Below are positions 1 to 12,313 of a stretch of DNA of 64,000 nucleotides, piece by piece. The stretch covers positions 182,515,122-182,579,121 of the forward strand of contig CP136069.1 in assembly GCA_032622095.1 (NCBI GenBank), in the 5' to 3' direction. Position numbers and translations under genes: made by a program. The first letter of the stretch is position 1. Each line of letters begins with the position of its first letter. Under the pieces are notes generated by a model that had not been told where the DNA came from, did no database searches, and saw nothing but the letters and a program-made list of their open reading frames with translations. Source of the stretch: Siphonodentalium dalli (taxonomy: Eukaryota; Mollusca; Scaphopoda; Gadilida; Siphonodentaliidae).

Positions 1-1923
1 AATTGTACCGCTATTGTGTTCTAAAGTATATATGCATTGACATTAACATTTGAGTTGTGTGTGTGTCTATATTATATATTATTGTTTAATTTAGTCACGC
101 AGCGTGGACATAAGCAGTTTGCATGCAGGAGTCATTGTTCCTGTAGATATATAAAATCAAAGTTAATCCTAGTTATCCACAATATTACGAGGCAATTGTA
201 AAATTATATTATGTATATTATTATATTATTATATTATGTGTCGTACACGATGCTAATAAATATTGTCAATTTATAAATTTACGAATTGAGATAGAAGGAG
301 CCAGATGTGACTGTACGAACAGATGCGGCTGTTAATATCAGCAAACTATATATAGGGACTATACAATTGCATAGCAATATACTGACCTATTCATTTTGCT
401 TCTGAAATTTTAAACCCGGAGTGTTTGCCGCCATGACGTACCACCCCGACGGTGTATACAAACACAACCACATAGAAGGGAATCATAATTCCTATTAGCC
501 GCCAGGGCAAATATATAGCACACACTGTGGGCTGAGACTCTTTGATATATCTGCCTCCGCCCCTAAGATGCGCTATCTGATTATATTAGATCTGTATGCG
601 GCTATCACACGCCGACAGGCGATCTGACTGGCAAGATAGATTTCCTTGTGTCTGGCTTTTGTAGTAAATCGCCAAATCGACATATCGTTCTCCTGTGGTG
701 GACATGTTATTTGACATACAAAAAAAATATAATGTTTGGCGAATTTTCACGATGATTATTTGGAAAATAATTGTCATATAAACTCGCATTTGAGTAATTG
801 CGGCAAGACAAGTAATAGGAATGCGTCATAACATGGCGATTATTTTTTTGAAAGAAGCAATTCACCTTCTACATGACAGAAAGGTAATTGTGTGAAAGAT
901 GGTAACATTTGCGTATTTTGGCCGCCATCTTGGAAGCCATCTTGGATTAACTTGGTAGTTTCTGGATCCAGTTAGATGAAAATAACTTATTTAATGATCC
1001 TACTCATTTACATCACCGATTAATTCTAATTTTCTTTAAGGAAATAGTTAGAAAATAAGAGTATATTTTGGCGAACATTCATACCACTTTCATTAAAACA
1101 TCGCATTTGGAGAAGAATATCAAGGCTATGATCCAAGAAATCAACTAATCTAATGCCTAAGAGATTTGTTATCAAGATTGAAGAGAGGTATATTCCATAA
1201 TAGTCACCAATTCGATACAATCGGAAATGATGTAGACGACATGTTTGGAAAATGATCAATTTCCCCCACTTCCTGTCGCCATTTAGGCGACCATCTTTGA
1301 TCGAAGGACATACTGTTATATAAAAATATAACATGGCGTCACACCATTCAAATTACAAAAGTATTGTTATATGTTTTATATCACAATTATATTTTTATCA
1401 TGAAATCCAACAATACCGAACTTAAGAAAATGAGCATGGCGGCCATCTTTGTGACGTCATCATACCACAAAGTCGCGACCCCAGGGGGTCTAACAAATGT
1501 TTTTTTTATGAAGTAGAGACCATATACTGGCCCATGAGCATGGTCTCTATATTTGTTCATGATTTTCCCATGGGAGCCCAAAATAATGTCACAGTTAATT
1601 TTCGTCAGGTGCACAACAGTCTGTTTGAGTCGACTGCGTCTTCATCTGATCAAGATTTTGAGATGTAGACGCTAAACGACGATGATGTGTGTAACTCCTT
1701 AGCTCGCGGTAACTTAACACATTCTTCAAATATGGCAATTATTATTAATTATTAGTAATTCTTATCAGTGGTAATTCATTATGGGAAATGTGTCCACTAA
1801 CGCGAATGTGTGGTGGTGGTGTTGGTATGTTCGTTGTGTACACTGGATAAACTGTTGTCACCACATCGGACATAAAACAGCGCATACATCTGTGTACTTA
1901 TATACAAATGTACATTTATGACT
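1..1923. other. AT-rich DNA with no recognisable gene
   Basis: I see no coding exon, RNA gene or transposon that I can name. Short open frames (for example 586-789, 1026-1334 and 1387-1614 on the minus strand) have no recognisable domain and ordinary AT-rich composition. The stretch lies just 3' of the splice donor of the giant threonine-rich exon, so if that gene model is right it is intron sequence, and the next exon lies in it unrecognised or before position 1. A short TAT/ATT-rich tract is at about 205-240. Confidence 0.5.
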
Positions 1924-1929
1924 ACTTAC
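1924..1929 (-). other. Candidate 5' splice donor of the mucin-like exon
   Basis: On the minus strand the repeat ends GACTGCAA and is followed directly by GTAAGT, the consensus donor. The in-frame stop TAG appears just behind it (AAG TAG), so the open frame ends almost exactly where splicing would occur. The cut falls after the first base of a codon (phase 1). Confidence 0.6.
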
Positions 1930-4900
1930 TTGCAGTCGTCGTGGTAGTCGTTGTTGGAGTTGTCGTGGTAGTCGTTGCAGTTGTCGTGGTAGTCGTTGAA
2001 GTCGACGTGGTAGTCGTTGTCGCAGTTGTCGTGGTAGTCGTTGCAGTTGTCGTGGTAGTCGTTGCAGTTGTCGTGGTAGTCGTTGTTGAAGTTGTCGTTG
2101 TCGTGGTAGTCGTTGCAGTTGTCGTGGTAGTCGTTGTTGCAGTTGTCGTGGTAGTCGTTGTTGCAGTTGTCGAGGTAGTCGATGTCGTGGTAGTCGTTGT
2201 TGCAGTTGTCGTGGTAGTCGTTGTTGAAGTCGTTGTGGTAGTCGTTGTTACAGTCGTCGTGGTAGTCGTTGTTGCAGTTGTCGTGGTAGTCGTTGTTGCA
2301 GTTGTCTTGGTAGTCGTTGTTGGAGTTGTCGTGGTAGTCGTTGCAGTTGTCGTGGTAGTCGTTGAAGTCGACGTGGTAGTCGTTGTTGCAGTTGTCGTGG
2401 TAGTCGTTGCAGTTGTCGTGGTAGTCGTTGCAGTTGTCGTGGTAGTCGTTGTTGCAGTTGTCGTTGTCGTGGTAGTCGTTGCAGTTGTCGTGGTAGTCGT
2501 TGTTGCAGTTGTCGTGGTAGTCGTTGCAGTTGTCGTGGTAGTCGTTGCAGTTGTCGTGGTAGTCGTTGTTGCAGTTGTCGTTGTCGTGGTAGTCGTTGAA
2601 GTTGTCGTGGTAGTCGTTGTTGCAGTTGTCGTGGTAGTCGTTGTTGCAGTTGTCGAGGTAGTCGATGTCGTGGTAGTCGTTGTTGCAGTTGTCGTGGTAG
2701 TCGTTGTTGAAGTCGTTGTGGTAGTCGTTGTTACAGTCGTCGTTTTAGTCGTTGTTGCAGTTGTCGTGGTAGTCGTTGTTACAGTCGTCGTGGTAGTCGT
2801 TGTTGCAGTTGTCGTGGTAGTCGTTGTTGCAGTTGTCGTGGTAGTCGTTGTTGCAGTTCTCGTGGTGGTCGTTGTTGGAGTTGTCGTGGTAGTCGTTGTT
2901 GCAGTTGTCGTGGTAGTCGTTGCAGTGGTCGTGGTAGTCGTTGCAGTGGTCGTGGTAGTCGTTGCAGTTGTCGTGGTAGTCGTTGTTGCAGTTGTCGTTG
3001 TCGTGGTAGTCGTTGCAGTTGTCGTGGTAGTCGTTGTTGCAGTTGTCGTGGTAGTCGTTGTTGCAGTTGTCGAGGTAGTCGATGTCGTGGTAGTCGTTGT
3101 TGCAGTTGTCGTGGTAGTCGTTGTTGAAGTCGTTGTGGTAGTCGTTGTTGCAGTCGTCGTGGTAGTCGTTGTTGCAGTTGTCGTGGTAGTCGTTGTTACA
3201 GTCGTCGTGGTAGTCGTTGTTGCAGTTGTCGTGGTAGTCGTTGTTGCAGTTGTCGTGGTAGTCGTTGTTGCAGTTCTCGTGGTGGTCGTTGTTGGAGTTG
3301 TCGTGGTAGTCGTTGTTGCAGTTGTCGTGGTAGTCGTTGCAGTGGTCGTGGTAGTCGTTGTTGCAGTTGTCGTGGTAGTCGTTGCAGTGGTCGTGGTAGT
3401 CGTTGTTGCAGTTGTCGTTGTAGTCGTTGTTGCAGTGGTCGTTGTAGTTGTTGCAGTCGTCGTGGTAGTCGTTGTTGCAGTTGTCGTGGTAGTCGTTGTT
3501 GCAGTTGTCGTGGTAGTCGTTGCAGTTGTCGTGGTAGTCGTTGTTGCAGTCGTCGTGGTAGTCGTTGTTGCACTTGTCGTGGTAGTCGTTGCAGTTGTCG
3601 TGGTAGTCGTTGTTGCAGTCGTCGTGGTAGTCGTTGTTGGAGTCGTCGTGGTGGTCGTTGTTGGAGTTGACGTGGTAGTCGGTGTTGCAGTTGTCGTGGT
3701 AGTCGTTGTTGCAGTCGTCGTGGTAGTCTTTGTTGCAGTTGTCGTGGTAGGCGTTGTTGCATTTGTCGTTGTTGCAGTTGTCGTGGTAGTTGTTGCTGGA
3801 GTTGTCGTGGTAGTCGTTGTTGCAGTTGTCGTGGTAGTCGTTGTTTCAGTTGTCGCGGTAGTCGTTTTTGGAGTCGTCGTGGTAGTCGTTGTTGGAGTCG
3901 TCGTGGTGGTCGTTGTTGAGGTAATCGTTGTCGTGGTAGTCGTTGTTGCAGTCATCGTGGTAGTTGTTGTTGCAGTTGTCGTGGTAGTCGTTGTTGCAGT
4001 TGTCGTGGTAGTCGTTGTTGCAGTCGTCGTGGTAGTAGTTGTTGGAATTGTCGTGGTAGTCGTTGTTGAGGTAGTTGTTGTCGTGGTAGTCGTTTTTGCA
4101 GTTGTCGTGGTAGTTGTTGAAGTCGTCGTGGTAGTCGTTGTTGCAGTTGTCGTGGTAGTCGTTGTTGCCGTTGTCGTGGTAGTCGTTGTTGGAGTTGTCG
4201 TGGTAGTCGTTGTTGCAGTTGTCGTGGTAGTCGTTGTTGGAGTCGTCGTGGTAGTCGTTGTTGCAGTTGTCGTTGTATTCGTTGTTGCAGTTGTCGTTGT
4301 AGTCGTTGTTACAGTTGTCGTGGTAGTCGTTGTTGCAGTTGCCGTGGTAGTCGTTGTTGCAGTTGTCGTGGTAGTCGTTGTTGCAGTTGTCGTTGTAGTC
4401 GTTGTTGCAGTTGACGTGGTAGTCATTGTTGAAGTTGTCGTGGTAGTCGTTGTTGGAGTTGTCGTGTTAGTCGTTGTCGAGGTAGTCGTCGTGTTAGTCG
4501 TTGTTGACGTCGTCGTAGTAGTCGTTGTTGCAGTTGTCGTTGTAGTCGTTGTCATGGTAGTCGTTATTGAAGTCGTCGTGGTAGTCGTTTTTGCAGTTGT
4601 CGTTGTAGTCGTTGTCATGGTAGTCGTTTTTGCAGTTGACGTGGTAGTAGTTGTTGCAGTTGTCGCGGTAGTCGTTGTTGCAGTTGTCGTGGTAGTCGTT
4701 GTTGCAGTTGTCGTGGTAGCCGTTGTTGCAGTCGTCGGGGTAGTCGTTGTCATGGTAGTCGTTGTTGCAGTTGCCGTGGTAGTTATTGTTGCAGTTGTCG
4801 TGGTAGTCGTTGTTGCAGTTGTCGTGGTAGTCGTTGTTGCAGTTGACGTGGCAGTCGTGGTAGTCGTTGTTGGAGTTGCCGTGGTAGTCGTTGTTGCAGT

Positions 4901-7900
4901 AGTCGTGGTAGTCGTTGTTGGAGTTGTCGTGTTAGTCGTTATCGAGGTAGTCGTCGTGGTAGTCGATGTTGAAGTCGTCGTGGTAGTCGTTGTTGGAGTT
5001 GTCGTGGTAGTCGTTGTTGCAGTTGTCGTGGTAGTCGTTGTTGCAGTGGTCGTTGTAGTTGTTACAGTCGTCGTGGTAGTCGTTGTTGCAGTTGCCGTGG
5101 TAGTCGTTGTTGCAGTTGTCGTTGCAGTTGTCGTGGTAGTCGTTGTTGCAGTCGTCGTGGTAGTCGTTGCAGTTGTCGTGGTAGTCGTTGCAGTTGTCGT
5201 GGTAGTCGTTGTTGCAGTTGTCGTTGTCGTGGTAGTAGTTGCCGTTGTCGTGGTAGTCGTTGTTGCAGTTGTCGTGGTAGTCGTTGTTGCAGTTGTCGAG
5301 GTAATCGTTGTCGTGGTAGTCGTTGTTGCAGTTGTCGTAGTAGTCGTTGTTGAAGTCGTTGTGGTAGTCGTTGTTGCAGTCGTCGTGGTAGTCGTTGTTG
5401 CAGTTGTCGTGGTAGTCGTTGTTGCAGTTGTCGTGGTAGTCGTTGTTGCAGTCCTCGTGGTGGTCGTTGTTGGAGTTGTCGTGGTAGTCCTTGTTGCAGT
5501 TGTCGTGGTAGTCGTTGCAGTGGTCGTGGTAGTCGTTGTTGCAGTTGTCGTGGTAGTCGTTGTTGAGGTAGTTGTTGTCGTGGTAGTCGTTTTTGCAGTT
5601 GTCGTGGTAGTTGTTGAAGTCGTCGTGGTAGTCGTTGTTGCAGTTGTCGTGGTAGTCGTTGTTGCCGTTGTCGTGGTAGTCGTTGTTGGAGTCGTCGTGG
5701 TAGTCGTTGTTGCAGTTGTCGTGGTAGTCGTTGTTGGAGTCGTCGTGGTAGTCGTTGTTGCAGTTGTCGTTGTAGTCGTTGTTGCAGTTGTCGTTGTAGT
5801 CGTTGTTACAGTTGCCGTGGTAGTCGTTGTTGGAGTTGTCGTTGTAGTCGTTGTTGCAGTTGTCGTGGTAGTCGTTGTTGCAGTTGTCGTTGTAGTCGTT
5901 GTTGCAATTGACGTGGTAGTCGTTGTTGAAGTTGTCGTGGTAGTCGTTGTTGGAGTTGTCGTGTTAGTCGTTGTCGAGGTAGTCGTCGTGTTAGTCGTTG
6001 TTGACGTCGTCGTAGTAGTCGTTGTTGCAGTTGTCGTTGTAGTCGTTGTCATGGTAGTCGTTGTTGAAGTCGTCGTGGTAGTCGTTTTTGCAGTTGTCGT
6101 TGTAGTCGTTGTCATGGTAGTCGTTTTTGCAGTTGACGTGGTAGTCGTTGTTGCAGTTGTCGCGGTAGTCGTTGTTGCAGTTGTCGTGGTAGTCGTTGTT
6201 GCAGTTGTCGTGGTAGCCGTTGTTGCAGTCGTCGGGGTAGTCGTTGTCATGGTAGTCGTTGTTGCAGTTGCCGTGGTAGTTGCTGTTGCATTTGTCGTGG
6301 TAGTCGTTGTTGCAGTTGTCGTGGTAGTCGTTGTTGCAGTTGACGTGGCAGTCGTGGTAGTCGTTGTTGGAGTTGCCGTGGTAGTCGTTGTTGCAGTAGT
6401 CGTGGTAGTCGTTGTTGGAGTTGTCGTGTTAGTCGTTGTCGAGGTAGTCGTCGTGGTAGTCGTTGTTGAAGTCGTCGTGGTAGTCGTTGTTGGAGTTGTC
6501 GTGGTAGTCGTTGTTGCAGTTGTCGTGGTAGTCGTTGTTGCAGTGGTCGTTGTAGTTGTTACAGTCGTCGTGGTAGTCGTTGTTGCAGTTGCCGTGGTAG
6601 TCGTTGTTGCAGTTGTCGTGGTAGTCGATGCAGTTGTCGTGGTAGTCGTTGTTGCAGTCGTCGTGGTAGTCGTTGTAGTTGTCGTGGTAGTAGTTGCAGT
6701 TGTCGTGGTAGTCGTTGTTGCAGTTGTCGTTGTCGTGGTAGTAGTTGCCGTTGTCGGGGTAGTCGTTGTTGCAGTTGTCGTGGTAGTCGTTGTTGCAGTT
6801 GTCGAGGTAATCGTTGTCGTGGTAGTCGTTGTTGCAGTTGTCGTAGTAGTCGTTGTTGAAGTCGTTTTGGTAGTCGTTGTTGCAGTCGTCGTGGTAGTCG
6901 TTGTTGCAGTTGTCGTGGTAGTCGTTGTTGCAGTTGTCGTGGTAGTCGTTGTTGCAGTTCTCGTGGTGGTCGTTGTTGGAGTTGTCGTGGTAGTCCTTGT
7001 TGCAGTTGTCGTGGTAGTCGTTGCAGTGGTCGTGGTAGTCGTTGTTGCAGTTGTCGTGGTAGTCGTTGTTGCAGTTGCCGTGGTAGTCATTGTTGCAGTC
7101 GTCGTGGTAGTCGTTGTTGCAGTTGCCGTGGTAGTCGTTGTTACAGGTGTCGTGGTAGTCGTTGCAGTTGTCGTTGTAGTCGTTGTTGCAGTCGTCGTGG
7201 TAGTCGTTGTTGCACTTGTTGTGGTAGTCGTTGCAGTTGTCGTGGTAGTCGTTGTTGCAGTCGTCGTGGTAGTTGTTGTTGCACTTGTCGTGGTAGTCGT
7301 TGCAGTTGTCGTGGTAGTCGTTGTTGCAGTCGTCGTGGTAGTCGTTGTTGGAGTCGTCGTGGTGGTCGTTGTTGGAGTTGTCGTGGTAGTCGGTGTTGCA
7401 GTTGTCGTGGTAGTCGTTGTTGCAGTCGTCGTGGTAGTCTTTGTTGCAGTTGTCGTGGTAGGCGTTGTTGCAGTTGTCGTTGTTGCAGTTGTCGTGGTAG
7501 TTGTTGCTGGAGTTGTCGTGGTAGTCGTTGTTGCAGTTGTCGTGGTAGTCGTTGTTTCAGTCGTCGTGGTAGTCGTTGTTGGAGTTGTCGTGGTAGTCGT
7601 TATTGAGGTAATCGTTGTCGTGGTAGTCGTTGTTGCAGTCATCGTGGTCGTTGTTGTTGCAGTTGTCGTGGTAGTCGTTGTTGCAGTTGTCGTGGTAGTC
7701 GTTGTTGCAGTCGTCGTGGTAGTAGTTGTTGGAATTGTCGTGGTAGTCGTTGTTGAGGTAGTTGTTGTCGTGGTAGTCGTTTTTGCAGTTGTCGTTGTAG
7801 TTGTTGAAGTCGTCGGGGTAGTCGTTGTTGCAGTTGTCGTGGTAGTCGTTGTTGCCGTTGTCGTGGTAGTCGTTGTTGGAGTCGTCGTGGTAGTCGTTGT

Positions 7901-10900
7901 TGCAGTTGTCGTGGTAGTCGTTGTTGGAGTCGTCGTGGTAGTCGTTGTTGCAGTTGTCGTTGTGGTCGTTGTTGCAGTTGTCGTTGTAGTCGTTGTTGCA
8001 GTTGCCGTGGTAGTCGTTGTTGCAGTTGCCGTGGTAGTCGTTGTTGCAGTTGTCGTGGTAGTCGTTGTTGCAGTTGTCGTTGTAGTCGTTGTTGCAGTTG
8101 ACGTGGTAGTCATTGTTGAAGTTGTCGTGGTAGTCGTTGTTGGAGTTGTCGTGTTAGTCGTTGTCGAGGTAGTCGTCGTGTTAGTCGTTGTTGACGTCGT
8201 CGTAGTAGTCGTTGTTGCAGTTGTCGTTGTAGTCGTTGTCATGGTAGTCGTTGTTGAAGTCGTCGTGGTAGTCGTTTTTGCAGTTGTCGTTGTAGTCGTT
8301 GTCATGGTAGTCGTTTTTACAGTTGCCGTGGTAGTTGTGATTGCAGTTGTCGTGGTAGTCGTTGGTGCAGTTGTCGTGGTAGTCGTTGTTGCAGTTGACG
8401 TGGCAGCCGTGGTAGTCATTGTTGGAGTTGCCGTGGTAGTCGTTGTTGCAGTCGTCGTGGTAGTCGTTGTTGGAGTTGTCGTGTTAGTCGTTGTCGAGGT
8501 AGTCGTCATGGTAGTCGTTGTTGAAGTCGTCGTGGTAGTCGTTGTTGGAGTTGTCGTGGTAGTCGTTGTTGCAGTTGTCGTGGTAGTCGTTGTTGCAGTG
8601 GTCGTTGTAGTCGTTGCAGTCGTCGTGGTAGTCGTTGTTGCAGTTGCCATGGTAGTCGTTGTTGCAGTTGTCGTGGTAGTCGTTGCAGTTGTGGTGGTAG
8701 TCGATGTTGCAGTCGTCGTGGTAGTCGTTGCAGTTGTCGTGGTAGTCGTTGCAGTTGTCGTGGTAGTCGTTGTTGCAGTTGTCGTTGTCGTGGTAGTCGT
8801 TGCCGTTGTCGTGGTAGTCGTTGTTGCAGTTGTCGTGGTAGTCGTTGTTGCAGTTGTCGAGGTAATCGTTGTCGTGGTTGCAGTTGTCGTTGTAGTCGTT
8901 GTTGACGTCGTTGTGGTAGTCGTTGTTGCAGTCGTCGTGGTAGTCGTTGTTGCAGTTGTCGTGGTAGTCGTTGTTGCAGTTGTCGTGGTAGTCGTTGTTG
9001 CAGTTCTCGTGGTGGTCGTTGTTGGAGTTGTCGTGGTAGTCCTTGTTGCAGTTGTCGTGGTAGTCGTTGCAGTGGTCGTGGTAGTCGTTGTTGCAGTTTT
9101 CGTGGTAGTCGTCGTTGCAGTTGCCGTGGTAGTCATTGTTGCAGTTGTCGTGGTAGTCGTTGTTGCAGTGGTCGTTGTAGTTGTTGCAGTCGTCGTGGTA
9201 GTCGTTGTTGCACTTGCCGTGGTAGTCGTTGTTGCAGGTGTCGTGGTAGTCGTTGCAGTTGTCGTTGTAGTCGTTGTTGCAGTCGTCGTGGTAGTCGTTG
9301 TTGCAGTTGTCGTGGTAGTCGTTGTTGCAGTCGTCGTGGTAGTCGTTGTTGAAGTCGTCGTGGTGGTCGTTGTTGGAGTTGTCGTGGTAGTCGTTGTTGC
9401 AGTTGTCGTGGTAGTCGTTGTTGCAGTCTTCGTGGTAGTCTTTGTTGCAGTTGTCGTGGTAGGCGTTGTTGCAGTTGTCGTGGTAGTCGTTGTTGCAGTT
9501 GTCGTGGTAGTCGTTGTTTCAGTTGTCGCGGTAGTCGTTTTTGGAGTCTTCGTGGTATTCGTTGTTGGAGTCGTCGTGGTAGTAGATGTTGGAGTTGTCG
9601 TGGTAGTCGTTGTTGAGGTAATCGTTGTCGTGGTAGTCGTTGTTGCAGTCATCGTGGTAGTTCTTGTTGCAGTTGTCGCGGTAGTCGTTGTTGCAGTTGT
9701 CGTGGTAGTCGTTGTTGCAGTCGTCGTGGTAGTAGTTGTTGGAATTGTCGTGGTAGTCGTTGTTGAGGTAGTTGTTGTCGTGGTAGTCGTTTTTGCAGTT
9801 GTCGTTTTAGTTGTTGAAGTCGTCGTGGTTGTCGTTGTTGCAGTTGCCGTGGTAGTCGTTGTTGCAGTTGTCGTGGTAGTCGTTGTTGGAGTCGTCGTGG
9901 TAGTCGTTGTTGCAGTTGTCGTGGTAGTCGTTCTTGGAGTCGTCGTGGTAGTCGTTGTCGCAGTTGTCGTGGTAGTCGTTGTTGCGGTTGTCGTGGTAGT
10001 CGTTGTTGCAGTTGACGTGGTAGTCGTTGTTGCAGTTGACGTGGTAGTCGTTGTTGCAGTTGTCGTGGTAGTCGTTGTCGAGGTAGTCGTCATGGTAGTC
10101 GTTGTTGAAGTCGTCGTGGTAGTCGATGTTGCAGTTGTCGTTGTAGTCGTTGTCATGGTAGTCGTTGTTGCAGTTGACGTGGTAGTCGTTGTTGCAGTTG
10201 TCGTAGTAGTCGTTATTGGAGTTGTCGTGGTAGTCGTTGTTGGAGTTGTCGTTGTAGTCGTTGTCATGATAGTCGTTGTTGCAGTCGTCGTGGTAGTCGT
10301 TGTTGGAGTTGCCGTGGTAGTCGTTCTTGCAGTTGTCGTTGTAGTCGTTGTTGGAGTTGTCGTGTTAGTCGTTGTCGAGGTAGTCGTCGTGGTAGTCGTT
10401 GTTGCAGTTGCCGTGGTAGTCGTTGTTACAGTTGCCGTGGTAGTCGTTGTTGCAGTTGTCGTGGTAGTCGTTGTTGCAGTTGTCGTGTTAGTCGTTGTTG
10501 CAGTTGACGTGGTAGTCGTTGTTGCAGTCGTCGTGGTAGTCGTTGTTGGAGGTGTCGTGTTAGTCGTTGTCGAGGTAGTCGTCGTGGTAGTCGTTGTTGA
10601 AGTCGTCGTGGTAGTCGTTGTTGGAGTTGCCGTGGTAGTCGTTGTCGAGGTAGTCGTCGTGGTAGTCGTTGTTGCAGTCGTCGTGGTATTCGTTGTTGCA
10701 GTTGTCGTTGTAGTCGTTGTCATGGTAGTCGTTGTTGCAGTTGTCGTGGTAGCCGTTGTTGCAGTTGTCGTGGTAGTCGTTGTTGCAGTTGTCGTGGTAG
10801 TCGTCGTTGTCGTGGTAGTCGTTGTTGAAGTTGTCGTGGTAGTCGTTGTTGAAGTCATCGTGGTAGTCGTGGTTGCAGTCGTCGTGGTAGTCGTTGTTGC

Positions 10901-12252
10901 AGTTGTCGAGGTAGTCGTTGTTGAAGTCGTCGTGGTCATCGAGGTAGTCGTTGTTGAAGTCGTCGTGGTAGTCGTTGTTGAAGTCGTCGTGGTAGTCGTG
11001 GTTGCAGTCGTCGTGGTAGTCGTTGTTGGAGTCGTCGTGGTAGTCGTTGTTGCAGTTGTCGTGGTAGTCGTTGTTGAAGTCGTCGTGGTAGTCGTTGTTG
11101 AAGTCGTCGTGGTAGTCGTTGTTGAAGTCGTTGTGGTAGTCGTTGTTGCAGTCGTCGTGGTAGTCGTTGTATCAGTTATCGCGGTAGTCGTTGTTGCAGT
11201 TGTCCATGTAGTCGTTGATGCAGTTGACGTGGTAGTCGTTGTTGCAGTCGTCGTGGTAGTCGTTGTTGCAGTTATCGTGGTAGTCGATGTTGCAGTGGTC
11301 CAGGTAGTCGTTGTTGCAGTCGTCGTGGTAGTCGTTGTTGAAGTCGTCGCGGTAGTCGTTGTTACAGTTGTCGTGGTAGTCGTTGTTGTAGTTGTCGTGG
11401 TAGTCGTTGTTGAAGTCGTCGTGGTAGTCGTTGTTGAAGTTGTCGTGGTAGTCGTTGTAGTCGTCGTCGTCGTTGTTGCAGTCATCGTGGTAGTCGTTGT
11501 TGGAGTTGTCGTGGTAGTCGTTGTTGAAGTCGTCGTGGTAGTCGTTGTTGCAGTCGTCGTGGTAGTCGTTGTTGGAGTTGTCGTGGTAGTCGTTGTTGAA
11601 GTCGTCGTGGTAGTCGTTGTTGAAGTCGTCGTGGTAGTCGTTGTTCGAGTCGTCGTGGTATTCGTTGTTGCAGTTGTCGTGGTAGTCGTTGTTGCAGTTG
11701 TCGTGGTATTCGTTGTTGCAGTCGTCGTGGTAGTCGTTTTTGGAGTCGTCGTGGTAGTCGTTGTTGCAGTTATCGTGGTAGTCGTTGTTGCAGTTGTCGT
11801 GGTAGTCGTTGTTCGAGTCGTCGTGGTAGTCGTTGTTGCAGTTGTCGTGGTAGTCATTGTTGCAAGCTTCGTCGTGGTAGTCGTTGTTGGAATCGTCGTG
11901 GTAGTCGTTGTTGCATTTGTCGTGGTAGTCGTTGTTGCAGTCGTCGTGGTAGTCGTTGTTGCAGTTGTCGTGGTAGTCGTTGTTGGAGTCGTCGTGGTAT
12001 TCGTTGTTGCAGTTATCGTGGTAGTCGTTGTTGCAGTTGTCGTGGTAGTCGTTGTTGCAGTTGTCGTGGTAGTTTTTGTTGCTGTCGTCGTGGTAGTCGT
12101 TCTTGAAGTCGTCGTGATAGTCGTTGTTGGAATCGTCGTGGTAGTCGTTGTTGCATTTGTCGTGGTAGTTGTTGTTGCTGTCGTCGTGGTAGTCGTTGTT
12201 GCAGTTGTCGTGGCAGTCGATGTTCGGCTAGTTGTCGTTACACTTGGTGATC
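1930..12252 (-). CDS. Giant threonine-rich mucin-like exon (internal, phase 1-1)
   Basis: The minus strand is open from 12,313 to 1,922 with no stop or frameshift. Within it, 10,323 nt (3,441 codons) lie between a candidate acceptor and a perfect GTAAGT donor. Both junctions fall after the first base of a codon, so the exon is phase 1-1, the symmetry typical of extracellular modules. The product is runs of Thr with one Ala about every eighth residue; Ser, Pro, Asn, Lys, Met and Ile occur as substitutions, and there is no Cys in the repeat body. Such Thr-rich tracts are the substrate for dense O-glycosylation in mucins. The first residues read SPSVTTTSRTSTA before the regular repeats. An ATG at 12,313 with a short hydrophobic stretch (AIYLFYVIA) could alternatively make this a first exon with a weak signal peptide. 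That the exon is real is inferred from splice signals, phase and frame conservation; no transcript evidence is available. Confidence 0.6.
1936..12225. repeat. 24-bp minisatellite, about 10.3 kb, with 21- and 30-bp variants
   Basis: The plus strand reads GTCGTGGTAGTCGTTGTTGC followed by AGTT in over 400 imperfect copies. Length variants differ by multiples of three (21-bp units lack one GTT; others add GTTGTC), so the frame is never lost. The variable base of each triplet is the wobble position in both the Val frame (+) and the Thr frame (-). Larger blocks recur: a landmark containing GAGGTAGTCGTCGTGTTAGT lies near 4,479, 5,969 and 8,165, giving spacings of about 1.5 and 2.2 kb. Blocks of about 550 bp recur between 1,940 and 3,400. 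This shows block duplication on top of slippage. Confidence 0.95.
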
Positions 12253-12300
12253 CTGTCGGATTCGGGTTAGATGCAATTACATAAAATAAGTAAATTGCGT
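12253..12300 (-). other. Candidate 3' splice acceptor of the mucin-like exon
   Basis: On the minus strand a T-rich stretch (TTTACTTATTTTATG) is followed by a branch-point-like CTAAC and, 15 nt on, by CCGACAG, then the exon base at 12,252. The cut leaves a phase 1 junction (G|GA, glycine). The pyrimidine tract is only moderate, so this is weaker than the donor. Confidence 0.45.
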
Positions 12301-12313
12301 TACAGGTAACCAT

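Noticed and set aside
3196-3762. Minus-strand 188-residue Gln/Arg/Leu-rich frame
   Set aside because: It is a third-frame reading of the minisatellite, open only over a short part where CAG and CGG codons alternate.
1908-12284. Plus-strand open frame of 3,458 residues, almost all valine
   Set aside because: It is the mirror of the Thr frame through shared wobble positions. A purely Val/Ala protein of this length is implausible and the plus strand lacks matching splice signals at the repeat edges.
12252-12313. ATG at 12,313 with a short hydrophobic stretch as a signal peptide
   Set aside because: Not excluded, but it has no basic n-region and the phase 1 acceptor inside it gives a better gene model. 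It is kept as an alternative in the feature note.
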